Positions 1 to 10,900 of a stretch of 64,000 bases of DNA are shown here, one piece after another. This stretch comes from Gymnorhina tibicen (taxonomy: Eukaryota; Chordata; Aves; Passeriformes; Artamidae), in contig VXAZ01001836.1 of assembly GCA_013399875.1 (NCBI GenBank), positions 1,550,001 through 1,614,000 of the forward strand, written 5' to 3'. Position 1 is the first letter of the stretch. Every line of letters begins with the position of its first letter. A program made the position numbers and the translations under genes. The notes beneath the pieces were generated by a model. It saw nothing but the letters and a program-made list of their open reading frames with translations, was not told the origin of the DNA and searched no databases.

Positions 1-1039
1 CTTCCAAGAAAGAGATGTTTCTATTCTAGCCTTATGACTCATGCCTGTCATGCCCTTCCCAGGCCAGAAAGAAATGCAGGAGCTAGTCTGTGGTCTGTAG
101 TCTATTGAATTCAATGGCCCTTGATCCAGGGGCATAAATCACGTGTTTCTACCTAACAATTAAAACATTAACATGTTAGGTCAGGCTCTAACTCAGTGAA
201 ACTGCCTTAGAGTGAATGACTTCTTCATCCTATATAAGAAAGACACTAAAAATAAAAGGAAGATTCAGACTTCTTTAATTCTGAATGGTTTTGAATATGA
301 CATATAGTGATGAACTCCCATGTAACACATGATCAAAGTAAAATTAAGCATTGTTACTTTTTCCCTAGCCTGTTGGAAACAAGCCATTTAAGTTATAAAA
401 TAGACCCAGATACAGGAAATCAAATCATGAGATAATCAGAGCTCACAGTAAAATACCCATGTTAAGACAAAGTACTTAAATGAGCTACATTGCGGCATTC
501 AATTGCACTCCTACACTTCAATGTAGTACTTCTGCATAAATTTTAGTTCAGCAGTACCAAACAGGAAAATTACCTTTAGGAAATGTCCATTGTCTTCTCA
601 TTTCCACTTCCTTTCTTTCTCATTTTCTTAATTCTACCAGTTGACTCTCTCATTTTTGGTACCTCATGCCATTCATTCTTTTGTTTCCTCACACTTTTAA
701 TGTCACTTCCAGTTTAGACAGATGAATATTCCACTGCTTTTAGCAATTGGACGTTTTTTCTAGTGAGCCTGGGATTTTTTTTATACCTCAAGCTTCATGC
801 TCTGCACTGATACGAGGCACACCCATATTTTCAGGACTCTACAGTCATGCCATACAAAATATTAGTTCAAACTTGATTAAAGAAGACCATGGTTGTGGAA
901 TTTATTTTGTGCTAACATTGCCTTGATCAAAGGGCTAGCCTCTCAGCTGGGAGTTTGAATCAGTCAAGCAATGCATGACCCACCCAACATTTTTGTACTC
1001 ACTTACTTTGTATTCAAATGAAAAAGAGAAATAAAGTTT
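1..1039. other. Sequence downstream of PRKN, no gene seen
   Basis: AT-rich unique-looking sequence lying beyond the predicted end of the parkin transcript. No open frame of note, no recognisable exon and no clear repeat family was seen. A further minus-strand AATAAA (plus-strand positions 901-906) could act as a distal alternative polyadenylation signal for PRKN; if so the 3' UTR would extend about 150 bases further. Confidence 0.5.
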
Positions 1040-2212
1040 AAAATTTTGACGACTTTATTTATTGTGCATTTTTTTTTCCAAAACTAAATTGTGCAAATCC
1101 TTACATGGTGTGTTGGATGTGGACATTACCCATTTCATTTTCAGAGTAAAACATCAATGTAAAGATCACAAACAGTAAAATTGTTCAGACTTGGAAATGC
1201 TATTAAACTTTACTTACTGTGTTAACATTGTAAAATGAAGCTGTCCCTCTGCCCCACGCCATTAGAGCAATGGATATATTTTCAGAATTATGCCCATATT
1301 CTAATTCAACTTAGGAGAATCATGGTAGAGAAAAGCCCTGAGAAGTCTCCTCCTGCCTCACTTTGCCACGTCCAAAGCATTCCATAAGTGCAAGAAAAAT
1401 GAAGCCCCGCGAGCGTAGCTTGCACAACACTTAATTGGATCCAGTCACTACTGTAGCAACAGTCACAGATAGGGCTGAAACTGAATCTTTAGCTAATCTT
1501 CCCGTGGTAACAAAGTCTATAAAGAGTAGGTAGGCAGGCTTCGTATTGTATGCCACAAATACACAAGCACAAGTATGGCATAAAGCTGGGTGTTTCCAGG
1601 AGAATTTCATTTGAAAGCAAAACCCCTACAGAAAGCCTGTTAGGAAGAAACCCTGAGAAAACACTTAAGAGCCACAGTCTTCCCTCTGCCAAAAATGCTG
1701 TTAAGAAATATTGCCTCGAAATCAAAAATTGTGCTGAATGAGCAAAGAAGTGGTCAAAGAAAAAAAAGCAGATGATGCAGGAAACATCTTCCATCCCCCC
1801 TTGATGCTCACACAGACACACACACATATGCAGGCTGCTCCCTCTTGCAAGAGTTATGGATTCCTGACTATAAATGTCAAGTAAGGTTCCACATGATAAC
1901 CCTGCCTACTCTCCATCTTGACAGACTGCACAAGTTCAAAAAGTTGTAATTTACTCCTCTTTGTACCATGATGAGCAAGTCTGTCCATTAAAACAATTAT
2001 TCTTTTTACTTAGTGGATTTAAAAGCCTTGGCATAACTTCAGTGTGATTTTGGTATGATTGCGTATGCAGTAAAGCAAAAAACCAACAAACTAGGCCAAC
2101 TTCTGAACTCCGTGTCCCTAAAGCTACTGAGAATTTTGTTTAAGCAAGGGGTTCAGAATTTGGCCGTGATGAAAACAAGCTTTAGCAGCAACACTGGCTG
2201 GCCTCAGCACTG
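1040..2212 (-). other. PRKN: PRKN 3' untranslated region (predicted)
   Basis: Sequence between the parkin stop codon and the paired AATAAA signals, about 1.17 kb. The open frames inside it on either strand (for example 1489-1827 minus and 1550-1741 plus) are short, have no family resemblance and are treated as chance. A small CpG-containing patch near 1407-1425 stands out in otherwise AT-rich sequence. The downstream limit depends on which polyadenylation signal is used. Confidence 0.6.
1054..1063 (-). terminator. PRKN: Overlapping polyadenylation signals of PRKN
   Basis: Two overlapping AATAAA hexamers read on the minus strand, about 1.15 kb after the parkin stop codon. No other canonical hexamer was noticed on this strand between the stop and this point, so it is the first good candidate. 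Cleavage would fall roughly 10-25 bases further along, near 1030-1045. The position is inferred from sequence only. Confidence 0.6.
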
Positions 2213-2322
2213 CTAGTCAAACCAGTGATCTCCCATGCAGGTTCTGTTCCACTCCAGGCCACAATTCCAGCACCACTCAAACCTGCACTGAGGGCGAGGA
2301 CATTTCATGTGCATACAGCCAC
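2213..2322 (-). CDS. PRKN: PRKN exon 12 (terminal coding exon): catalytic half of RING2
   Basis: Last coding exon of parkin, the E3 ubiquitin ligase that acts with PINK1 in mitochondrial quality control. It follows an AG acceptor (2324-2323) and starts in phase 1, completing the glycine codon begun in exon 11. It gives 35 residues and a TAG stop (2215-2213). The reading GGCMHMKC contains the cysteine equivalent to human Cys431, which takes ubiquitin as a thioester. The RING2 zinc ligands equivalent to human C436, C441, C446, C449, C457 and H461 are all present. Two differences from human parkin as I know it: the sequence has leucine where human has Cys451 (not a zinc ligand), and the protein ends in HWFD, one residue before the human HWFDV end. 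The reading frame is intact. Identification rests on near-identity over the whole exon and on collinearity with exons 11 and 10. Confidence 0.96.
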
Positions 2323-3684
2323 CTGCAAAATAGCAACAGAACGGCTTTGGTACTTGGCAAACACTTAGAGATGTTAATCAACAATTAGGAGCATTAAAAT
2401 CAACTTTCTTACACATTAATTTACCATCTAAGTAAATTATTTAATAAAAGGAAAGTAGAAACCTGAAGAATATTTCCATGGGGTTTCTAAAATCCGCTAC
2501 TCCTCTCTTACTGGGCTTTAATGTGTTTTTCTCACTTGAGGGACTGCATGGGTAGGAGGAAACGAAAAAAGACTATGCTAGGGATAGGGAAAAGAGATGA
2601 TAGTCTGTGGCCTCTCAAAACAGTCATGGAGATATCTCCTCAAGGTTACTCTACACTAGTCCAGCTGTGAGCCAGAAGATAAACAAAATTAAACTCTTTT
2701 TTGAATTTGGATTCAACAACTGCAAGATTTGCAAAGTTAGTAAATCAGGAGATACAGACTTTGGTGGCTGACTGCTGATTATACAAAAATGACATTAGTA
2801 ATTTGATTTGACCTTTTTAGTATCTGAAGCAGCCTTTTGATCATATCAATGTGTCTTGCATGTTGGGTTTCTTACTTCTCCATACCATGAGCAGCTTTAA
2901 TTTCTCTGCTCACAACCTTGATCAAAAGTTTATTTTGTAATATATAAAACATTAACATTGTCAAAGGTCATTACAGAAATACACTTCAAATGGAAATTAT
3001 GTTGCTTACCACACAAAGAGATCTCTTGTATAATTCAAACTGAGAGAAAAGCATGCAGTATGAAGAAATGCTGAAATGTCATCTTGGTTTGACTCCAAAT
3101 GGTGATGGGAGGTACAGGGAGTGTGTGTTCCCTACTGTACGAGCTGCTACCCTTACACCACCTTTTTTATAAATGCCACTCCAGAATGTTTCTCAGAAGG
3201 CAAAACCAAACAAGAACTGGTTTGTTAAAATAGGCCTGTCTGCTTCACCTAACAGAGAGAGAAAACTACTTGTGATAGCATGGTCTATTTGTCAGTTTAT
3301 ATCTTTGTGTAAGAAATGCAATGTGCCAGAAAGATTTTTATCTTATTTAAATGTAAACATACAAATGGCCAGCCTCCATGTTACAGTTTATTTAAAGTTT
3401 AGATCCAGTCCTCTCCTACAGTTTGTATTAAGCCATCACCAGGTAAAACTCATCTTAGTCCTGGTGCCCTCTGTCAAACGTGTGCCCTCCCTGCTAAGCT
3501 ACATAAATCATGTTATTCACTGCTACATGGCAGCTGAGATCAGCAGTCAAGAGTGGAGAGTGCCTCAAGCAGCGTGACCTACAGCTCTGTGAGTACAGCA
3601 GTCCTCTGAGAGATGTGGATGTGTGTTTAAACTCACTCGGACTGGGGACTGAGCCGTGGGAAAGTGTTTCTGTCTTTCACTTCA

Positions 3685-3769
3685 GCTATTACAGGAAAGT
3701 TATTGGCATCCAGAAATAGTCTACAATGCCTGTAGTTTATACAGGCTATTACAGAAAAGTTATTGGCGT
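3685..3769. repeat. 25-bp direct duplication, 60-bp period
   Basis: The 25-bp unit at 3685-3709 recurs at 3745-3769 with two A/G differences. The 35 bases between the copies are not repeated. It looks like a local duplication rather than a known repeat family. Confidence 0.8.
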
Positions 3770-4050
3770 TGTCACTGTCCCTTGTAAAAGACAGTGTCCA
3801 CACAACATTTGGGGAAGGAAAGCAGAATTATTCTCCTGTGTGGAGACAGTGTACCCCTCCTAAATGAGGACTGCTGGCAGACCTCAGGATATAGCTGTCA
3901 GTCTCTTGACAGCAGCTGTACTTAGGCAGCTCTGAAGTGCTTCTTTAAGTTTACAAATGGCAGCCTAGAAGCTGGCACGTGCAGTACCCATGACCAAAGT
4001 AGAAGGCAAACACTGCACTTTTTAAGCTTCATGCTTTAATTTTGCAAAAT

Positions 4051-4345
4051 GACAGAATCACTGAGGTGGGAAGGTCCCTTTAGAGATCATCCAATCCAAA
4101 ACCCACTGCTCAAAGCAGGGCAACTAAAGTAGGGTGCTCAGGATTGCGTCCAGTTGCATTTCGAATGTATCCTAGAAAGGAAACTCTTTCTGGGCAACAT
4201 GTTCAGTCTTCAACCACCCACACAGTAAAAGTATTTTCTTATGTTTAAATGGAATTTCTGTGTTTCAATTTGTGCACATGGTTGTCTGTTTTTTAGTGGG
4301 TACCATGAGAAGAATTTGCCTCTGTTTTCTTCACTCCTCCCATGA
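4051..4345 (-). mobile_element. CR1 LINE 3'-end fragment (older copy)
   Basis: Read on the plus strand it begins with the standard antisense CR1 tail (agaatcactgaggtgggaag and onward) and continues into the part matching the end of ORF2 and its 3' UTR. The matching reading is interrupted and more diverged than the neighbouring copy at 4425-5263, suggesting an older insertion. The element is in the minus orientation and heavily 5'-truncated, as most CR1 copies are. Boundaries are approximate. Confidence 0.8.
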
Positions 4346-4372
4346 GTATTCTTCAATACTCCCATGAGTATT
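4337..4372. repeat. 14-bp direct duplication, 22-bp period
   Basis: The 14-bp unit ctcccatgagtatt occurs at 4337-4350 and again at 4359-4372, separated by cttcaata. It sits at the junction between the two CR1 fragments. Confidence 0.85.
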
Positions 4373-4424
4373 TATTTACACAGTTCTTTTATCATCTTTG
4401 TAGCCCATTCATTCTTTGTAGCCC

Positions 4425-5263
4425 CATTCATGGAATAGGTAAGGTTGGAAGGGACCACATTAAGTCAGCTGGTCCAACCTCCCTGCTCAGGCAGGGTCAT
4501 CCCAGAACACATTGCACAGGTTTGTATCCAGATGGATCTCCAGTGAGGAAGACTCCACAGCCTCTCTGGGGAATTTGTTCCACTGCTCAGTCACCCACAC
4601 AGTAAAGAAGTTCTTCCTCGTGTTCAGGTGGAACTTCCTGTGCATCAGCTTCTGCCCGTTGCCTCCTGTCCTATTGCTTGGCATCACCAAGCACAGCCTG
4701 GCTCCATCCCCTTGGCACCTCCCTTCAGATACTCACAGACATTGATAAAGTCCTCTCTCAATGTCTCTTCTCAAGGCTGAACAGGCCCAGCTCTCTCAGC
4801 TTTCTCTTTTAAGAGAAATGCTCCAGTGCCTTCATTATCTCTGTAACTGGAGCTACTCCAGGAGTTCCACATTTCTCTTGTCCCAAGGAGCCCAGAACTG
4901 GACACAGCACTCCAGATGTGCCTCACGACGGCTGAGTAGAGGGGCAGGATCACCTCCCTCGACCTCCTGGCAATGCCCTTCTTAATGCACCCCAGGATAC
5001 CATTGGCCTTCTTGGCTACAGGGACACACTTCTGGCCCATGGATGGCTTGTTGTCATCCAGGACCCCCAGGTCCTTCTCTGCAGAGCTGATTTGTAGTAG
5101 GTCAGTCCCCAGCCTGTGCCAATTCCTGTACTTACTTTTCCCCCAGTGCAGGACCCTGCATTTGCCTTTGCTAAATTTCAGATGGTTCCTCTCTGACCAT
5201 CTCTCCAACCTATCAAGGTTTTTCTGAATGGCAGCAAAATCAGCCAATTCCAGTGTGCTTCTA
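4425..5263 (-). mobile_element. CR1 LINE, 5'-truncated, with C-terminal ORF2 remnant
   Basis: A truncated copy of the chicken-repeat-1 non-LTR retrotransposon. Two minus-strand frames (5247-4771 and 4690-4487) together read as the C-terminal end of CR1 ORF2 after the reverse-transcriptase core: blocks such as LDRLERWSERNHLKFSKGKC, DLGVLDDNKPSMGQKC and KKANGILGCIKKGIA, then [20 protein letters not shown]. They lie in different frames, so the copy is frameshifted and cannot code. The low-coordinate end carries the antisense CR1 3' UTR and degenerate terminal short repeats (about 4400-4430). The 5' end breaks off near 5263, the usual result of incomplete target-primed reverse transcription. The element runs in the same direction as PRKN. 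Confidence 0.93.
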
Positions 5264-6458
5264 GCCTGCTACCGTGGCTTTGGCATTTTGCATTATGTGG
5301 CACTGTTCTGGCTTGGGTCAGGCTATAAGCAACAAAAGGTCTTTTCCTGCTTATTGTTCAAAATAAAAATTATTTCCTTTATTTCCTCTTTGATTTCTAC
5401 AAGCAACTTCCCTAAACATTAATGGGACTTGAATGGTGTCAAATAGGGATAACCTGTTTGTGACAAACGGCAACTCTCTGTAATTTACCAGTAAAGATTT
5501 TGTAGCAGAGTCTAAGAGAAAGTAAAGGTCCTACCACTCCTTCTAGCCTAACCAGAAGGGGTTTTTTATTTGGCTCTGCACAAGCTGTTGAATATAAATA
5601 GTCACCATTATAATTTGTCTATCTGTAATCAGATTAAAACTTCTGGTTTTCAGTCTGTGCTACAAATCTGTAAATAATTTTTTGACCTAGACCTCTGTTA
5701 TCTCTCTTCTGCTGCCCACCTTGCTCTCTACACTATGCCAAGTCTTCTCTCACCTTCCCACTCTTGAATTCAAGCTTTCTTTCCTTTGCTTCTTGTGTTT
5801 GAAGGTGTCTCCCACTTTCCATCTGCCAACTGCCTTCTTTTCTTTCATCAAACCCCAGATTTCAGCATTTTGTCCTATTTCTTCCCCAGTAATATTTCTG
5901 CAGTGTCACTGCTTGAAGTGTTCTCCCCTTGCAGTTCATAGTGCTTTATCTGGCATTTTCAGTGTCCCATGTGAATGCCACAAAACTGGGAATCATCCTT
6001 TAAATATTTGTATAATACTTAGGCAATCATGTTAATATATTTTTATTAATTAACATAAATACAATTAAGTCTTGGAACAGCATTAACCTATAAAGTATAG
6101 CCTATTTACCATTCTTGTTCTTCATTCTAAACATCCCAGTGTCAGCAGATTACTTTTCTTCCTACATGGTAAGCATTGATTAATGCAAACTGTTTGTCAG
6201 GACTCATGTTGCTTCCTCTAACTTGCTCTTCTACCATGGGCATGTGGCTGAATTGGGATTAATTTCACCTAAATTCAGCCATATACTGTGTGGACATCTA
6301 CAGCAGGACTAATTCTTCACATCCCACTTTCATGTGTGATTTTTCTGGCCTACTCAGACATATATTCTGCTTCATCGTGAGATGAGTTTTACCCTACAAA
6401 TGTCTATTTTTTTCAGTGACAATGGAAACCTAGACAACTAGCTGGATATCCAGTTGTA

Positions 6459-6560
6459 TGAATGCTACATCCAATGCCTCATTTTCCCTATCTACAAAAT
6501 ACCTGGGCATTTTGTGAGGCTTAATTAGTGTTTTTAGAACTAAGTGATTTAGGCTTAGTG
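6459..6560 (+). mobile_element. MIR-like ancient SINE fragment (tentative)
   Basis: The stretch reading gcctcattttccctatctac, followed by a part resembling the MIR pattern 'ttgtgaggattaattag', matches the order of blocks in the core and 3' half of MIR-family SINEs. It is short and diverged, so the family assignment is tentative. Confidence 0.5.
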
Positions 6561-6725
6561 TTTTCAAGATAATTTAGATAAAGTGACACAGGGAATTATT
6601 CAAGCCTTTTGTGCTCTCGCCCTCTTGGAATAATATTATGCATATGTACACCTGCACATTCATACATTTATACTGTAAAATGAATTTTAAAAGACAGTTA
6701 AGTACAAGATATCTAATAAACTTAC

Positions 6726-6843
6726 CATTTTTTTCTACTGGAATATTGCAGTTGGGGCATGGCTTGGTTGTTTTCTTGATTGTTTCTCTAGATGCTTCTT
6801 CCCATCGAGCTTGCATGGCTGCATGTTCATCTACTACATACCC
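6726..6843 (-). CDS. PRKN: PRKN exon 11: REP helix and start of RING2
   Basis: Internal coding exon of parkin, 118 bp, the same length as the human exon. The acceptor AG lies at 6845-6844 after a pyrimidine tract and the donor GT at 6725-6724. It starts in phase 0 and ends in phase 1. It encodes [18 protein letters not shown], then the KTTKPCPNC and PVEKNG segments. The tryptophan of QARW corresponds to human Trp403 in the REP (repressor element of parkin), which packs on RING1 and blocks E2 binding in the resting enzyme. The two cysteines of CPNC correspond to zinc ligands C418 and C421 of RING2, and the threonine before KPC to Thr415. So the autoinhibitory element and the start of the catalytic domain are both intact. 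Confidence 0.96.
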
Positions 6844-7783
6844 CTGAAAAGAGAGAGAAAAGCACCCCTGGGCACATTACTGAAAGGCTGAACTGGGACA
6901 TGATGTCTGCACTGAAGTGATAACCATTTACCCACAAGAAACAGACAGGAGTGACTGAAATGCCAAGTAGGCTGGACTTTGTGAGAAGTGCAGAATTTCT
7001 GCTTCGAAACGCAGACTGTTTTGTCCCAGTGTGCACAGACGTGTTGGGTTACATCCTGAACTGCAGGATGATAGGGGTGATGGCAGCAGCTGAAGCATGT
7101 GCCATCCTGGAAGTTCTTCCTACATCCAGCAGCAGCCCAGACTGCATCCTCCCTGCTGCTCCCTGCCCTGAGAGACAGGCAGAGCTCTGGTGGGAGGATG
7201 TTGGGGCATAAAACTGTGCTGCAAATGCACAAAGACAGGTAAAGCAAAAGGGAAAGCGAAGGAGGAGTCAGGTGAATCTGGCTGACAATATGACATGTTA
7301 AGACATCACAGGTTTGATTCTGCTTCAGGGATTAAAGCCCTTCTTGCAAGAAAAGCAAAACCACCAAGAAAGTGCAACATTTGGTAATGCAGGATGGTGG
7401 GGTGCCTGGAAGGAAACTGTTTTTCATAACAAAGTGTACTCTGTTGTATCGGAGGTCTGAGTTTCATTCCAACGTAACTTTATATAAATACAAGAGGCAC
7501 AAAGAATAAGCAAAAAAATTTTGGAAAAAAAGTAAAAAAACCCACTCATGAGCAATGAAAGCTCCCCAGATAGAATGACACAGATGGAAGAAGTCATCAT
7601 GAAGAGTGTAAAAGGGACTCCTGTGTTTGTCCTCTTTATGACTGGAACAAAATTACATAATCTACACAAGTGGCCTATTTGGCTGTTTCCTACCTAAAAT
7701 GATAGTGCAAGGACAAAAGAGATGGCAGTACCTTGGGTCATTTCCGTCACACAAGGTTGGCAACTATGGGAATAGTAGCTATT

Positions 7784-7824
7784 AACTATAAATGTATATA
7801 TGTATGTACACATACATACATACA

Positions 7825-7860
<36 letters not shown>

Positions 7861-7905
7861 CGTGTGTATATATATCTGTATATATAGTATGAACTATAAA
7901 TGTAT
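7784..7905. repeat. CATA-type microsatellite with TA-rich flank
   Basis: An uninterrupted run of about 11 CATA units (core about 7811-7854) is bordered by alternating TG/TA and TATATA tracts. The array is bracketed by a 14-bp direct repeat, aactataaatgtat, at 7784-7797 and 7892-7905, which suggests it grew inside a local duplication. It is likely to be length-polymorphic. Confidence 0.95.
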
Positions 7906-10900
7906 GTAGATTCCAGCCTTGAAACTCTGCTCTCTCAATTCATAATATGGTTTTATTCAAGCGTGTGGGAAAATGACTAGCTTAAACAAAACTACCTAAT
8001 TAATAACAATTCCTGTCACTTCTTAGTGTATACCTTCTAAATACTTACAGGCTGTTATGTGGATAGACTTGCATATTTATTTAAATGGATAATTTTTTAA
8101 TATATTTATTTCTAATAAGACAGAAAAAGGAAATTGGCCCAACCTTAAAAAATGCAACAAAACCGTAACTCTGCTTGAATTCTAGTCATCTAGTATTGAT
8201 AAAACATGTAAGTTGTGCCAGTGAGTAACACCTAGATTTTAGTTCTTGACTGAAATGACCTGAGTTAAAATGCAATAACAAAGACCAACATCTGCAGAAA
8301 TTTGTTTCCAGCTCATTTGGTAGCCATTGCAATATGCATTTAAAGAAAACCAAACCAAAACACAAAACAACAAAAAAATACCCACTGTCTTCTTTTAATC
8401 AGGAAACCTCAAAAATATGTGTTTGACATTATTTATTTTACAACCTACATCAGTCTCCTCAGTCCGTGAATCTCTTTTGTTGCTCCTCACTTAATATTCT
8501 TCAATTTGCTTATTGCATAAATTTGCTTTTTGATGTAGAGGTAACAAAAGTGAATGAAGTATCCTAGAAGTGACTTTTACTTTTGGCTCTCTGCTTGTGC
8601 AGAGGGAACTCGGCCCTGCACCCTGCTGGATTATTCAGCAATTTGGCAGAAAGATGACCTCTATACAACAGCACATTAGTAAGTTCTGGGAAATAGAAAA
8701 GCTGCTCAGGCTAATAGCAAAGAACATAATCTAGTATTGATTTTTCAACACCTACATCCTTAAGGAAGGATGACTTTTGCAAGCAATCTGAGCTACCTCA
8801 GAGATGCAGATCGGGAGAGTGGGGAATGCTTGACCTGGCCTCAGTTTTTCCTGCGACAGAAAAAAGATATCTCATTTTAATGGGAACTCATTATTTAACA
8901 TCCATACAGATGAAAATCACTACAGCAGTGACAAAACACTACTATTCTTTTCAGAAGAGCTAAATGAGAAGACCAGGAAGTATTTTTAATTTTTGTAGTC
9001 AGTCCAACAGAGTTTCACAGTGGCTCTGTTTTCTCAAATAGTCCAAATCCAGTGTTTCAGTACTTGCAAACATACTTTTTTCTCCATCTTCATGTCTTTG
9101 TTGTGACCTAATAGCAAAGGACACTGAGGCAAAATTTCACATAACAGATTGCTAATTCTATTTGTATAAACATTTTTGATCTTAGTTCTGAAAACAAATA
9201 CAAACTTGGGAGACTTTAGAAATAACTAAAAGAAATGACTTCCAGCCAACACATGCAGTTCACCAAGAACAAATTGCTGAAAACAGCAGTGAATTACTAT
9301 TTAGTATATCCCATTGCAAAAATTCTAGCATGGACTAGATGCAGCAGCAGGATATTTCAGCCCATTAGAGTGGAAACATCCCTCCTATGCCCAGTCTTGC
9401 CGAATGCTAAGTTAAAAACTTTCTTCTGCATGAACCAAATGCAGAGAAAGGGCTCAGTGATGGAGTCCCTCTGGTTAGTGAAGAAATCATGCCATCTAGA
9501 TCTATGAGCCTTCAGTGTTCATGTGCTTTATTTAGTGCTCCACATCCAGTGATGGAAAGCACACAGATATTTATCTGCATTTTTTCTTCAAACAATAAAG
9601 AAAAGCAATTGTATGGCAATTCTTCATTACCAGTGTCTATTTAAATCATGTTCTTACATCCTAAACTAGCAAACCTAATCTCCATGACAATGGCCTATGT
9701 AATACAGCAGGTCTGTCAAGCAGAGGGGTCTCTCATTTGGCTTGTTCTGCCTGGTCTTGGATAGGAAATTCAGAGATGCTTCAGGTGTGCATCATGTTTG
9801 CTGAGGAGAGGAGACTTTGATCACTTCTGATGTTCACTCAACACAATATGCTCCAGTTCCCCAGTTATTATAGAGCATTTGTCCCAGCATTGCTGATAGG
9901 CTACTAGATTTCATCCATTCCACTTTATGAATAATTTTTTTGACTCTCAACTGTGCTGCACATTATGACCAGGAATGAATACTTAATAAATAACAGCAAG
10001 CTACAGTAAGAGCTGTTGTAAGCACTATTCAATATCCCCCCTGCGATATTCCCTTAGTGAGACAGGAGGGAAAGTTTGTCTTATTATCTCTGGGTCACAT
10101 AGGACATAGATTTACTTCTGTCTCTATGCTGAGTCTTTTGGAAAAACTAACAGGGGTAAAGAGACCACAGAGACTGCTGAGGACCACACAACAGTACAAA
10201 AACATGTACCTGGAAAGCTTTCTTTGCAGTTAATCAATATCATGCAGTACTGGAAAAAGATCTACAGGAACAGAAAGCATCTTGAAATAGAAATAAAGTG
10301 TCCTTCTCAGAGCAGCATCTCTCATTCAGGTAATAGAGTACACATCGAGATGTCGGTAGAACTACATTGAAGTAAATGAAGTATGTGTTCACAGACAGCA
10401 ACTGAGCAGTGCCATCTAGATGAAAAACATTCATGGCAAAACATCTTGTGCAAAATACCGGAAGTCTTAGATATATAATGTTAAATTTTGACATCCACCA
10501 AACTATATACTGCCTTTTGTTAGCATGCTTCTTTTATGATCATGCTTATTTTGCCTAGTATAGACAACATCTGAAAACTGAAGACCCTTAACTCAAAATA
10601 GAATATGCAGCTGTTAACCTTATCTGTGCTTTGCTTTAGTGGATATAATTTCTGCATTCCTGCTTGCTTGCTCTTGGTGCTTCATTCCTCTCTGATAAGC
10701 AAAAAAGCTGGTCATGCATAACTTAAAAAAAAATGTATCCTAGTTCAGCTTTCTTCAAATCAGAAATAAATTTTCTTTTGATCAGAAGTGCTTGGTTTTA
10801 AGAGAATTTTACTTGCAAAAATAAGCTTTTTATTTAGGTTAATAGAAATATGTAAAATTATTTCACTTTATGTGAAATACAGAATTTCTAAAAGGTTTAG

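Larger units (their letters stand above)
2323..6725 (-). other. PRKN: PRKN intron 11
   Basis: A 4.4 kb intron with GT donor (6725-6724, in the context GTAAG) and AG acceptor (2324-2323). It holds two CR1 tails in the same orientation as the gene (about 4051-4345 and 4425-5263), a 25-bp dispersed duplication near 3.7 kb, a 22-bp tandem duplication between the CR1 pieces, and a probable MIR-like fragment near 6.5 kb. The rest (2.33-3.68, 3.78-4.05 and 5.27-6.45 kb) shows nothing I can identify. Open frames at 3173-3577 and 5721-6035 have no recognisable protein similarity. Confidence 0.9.
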
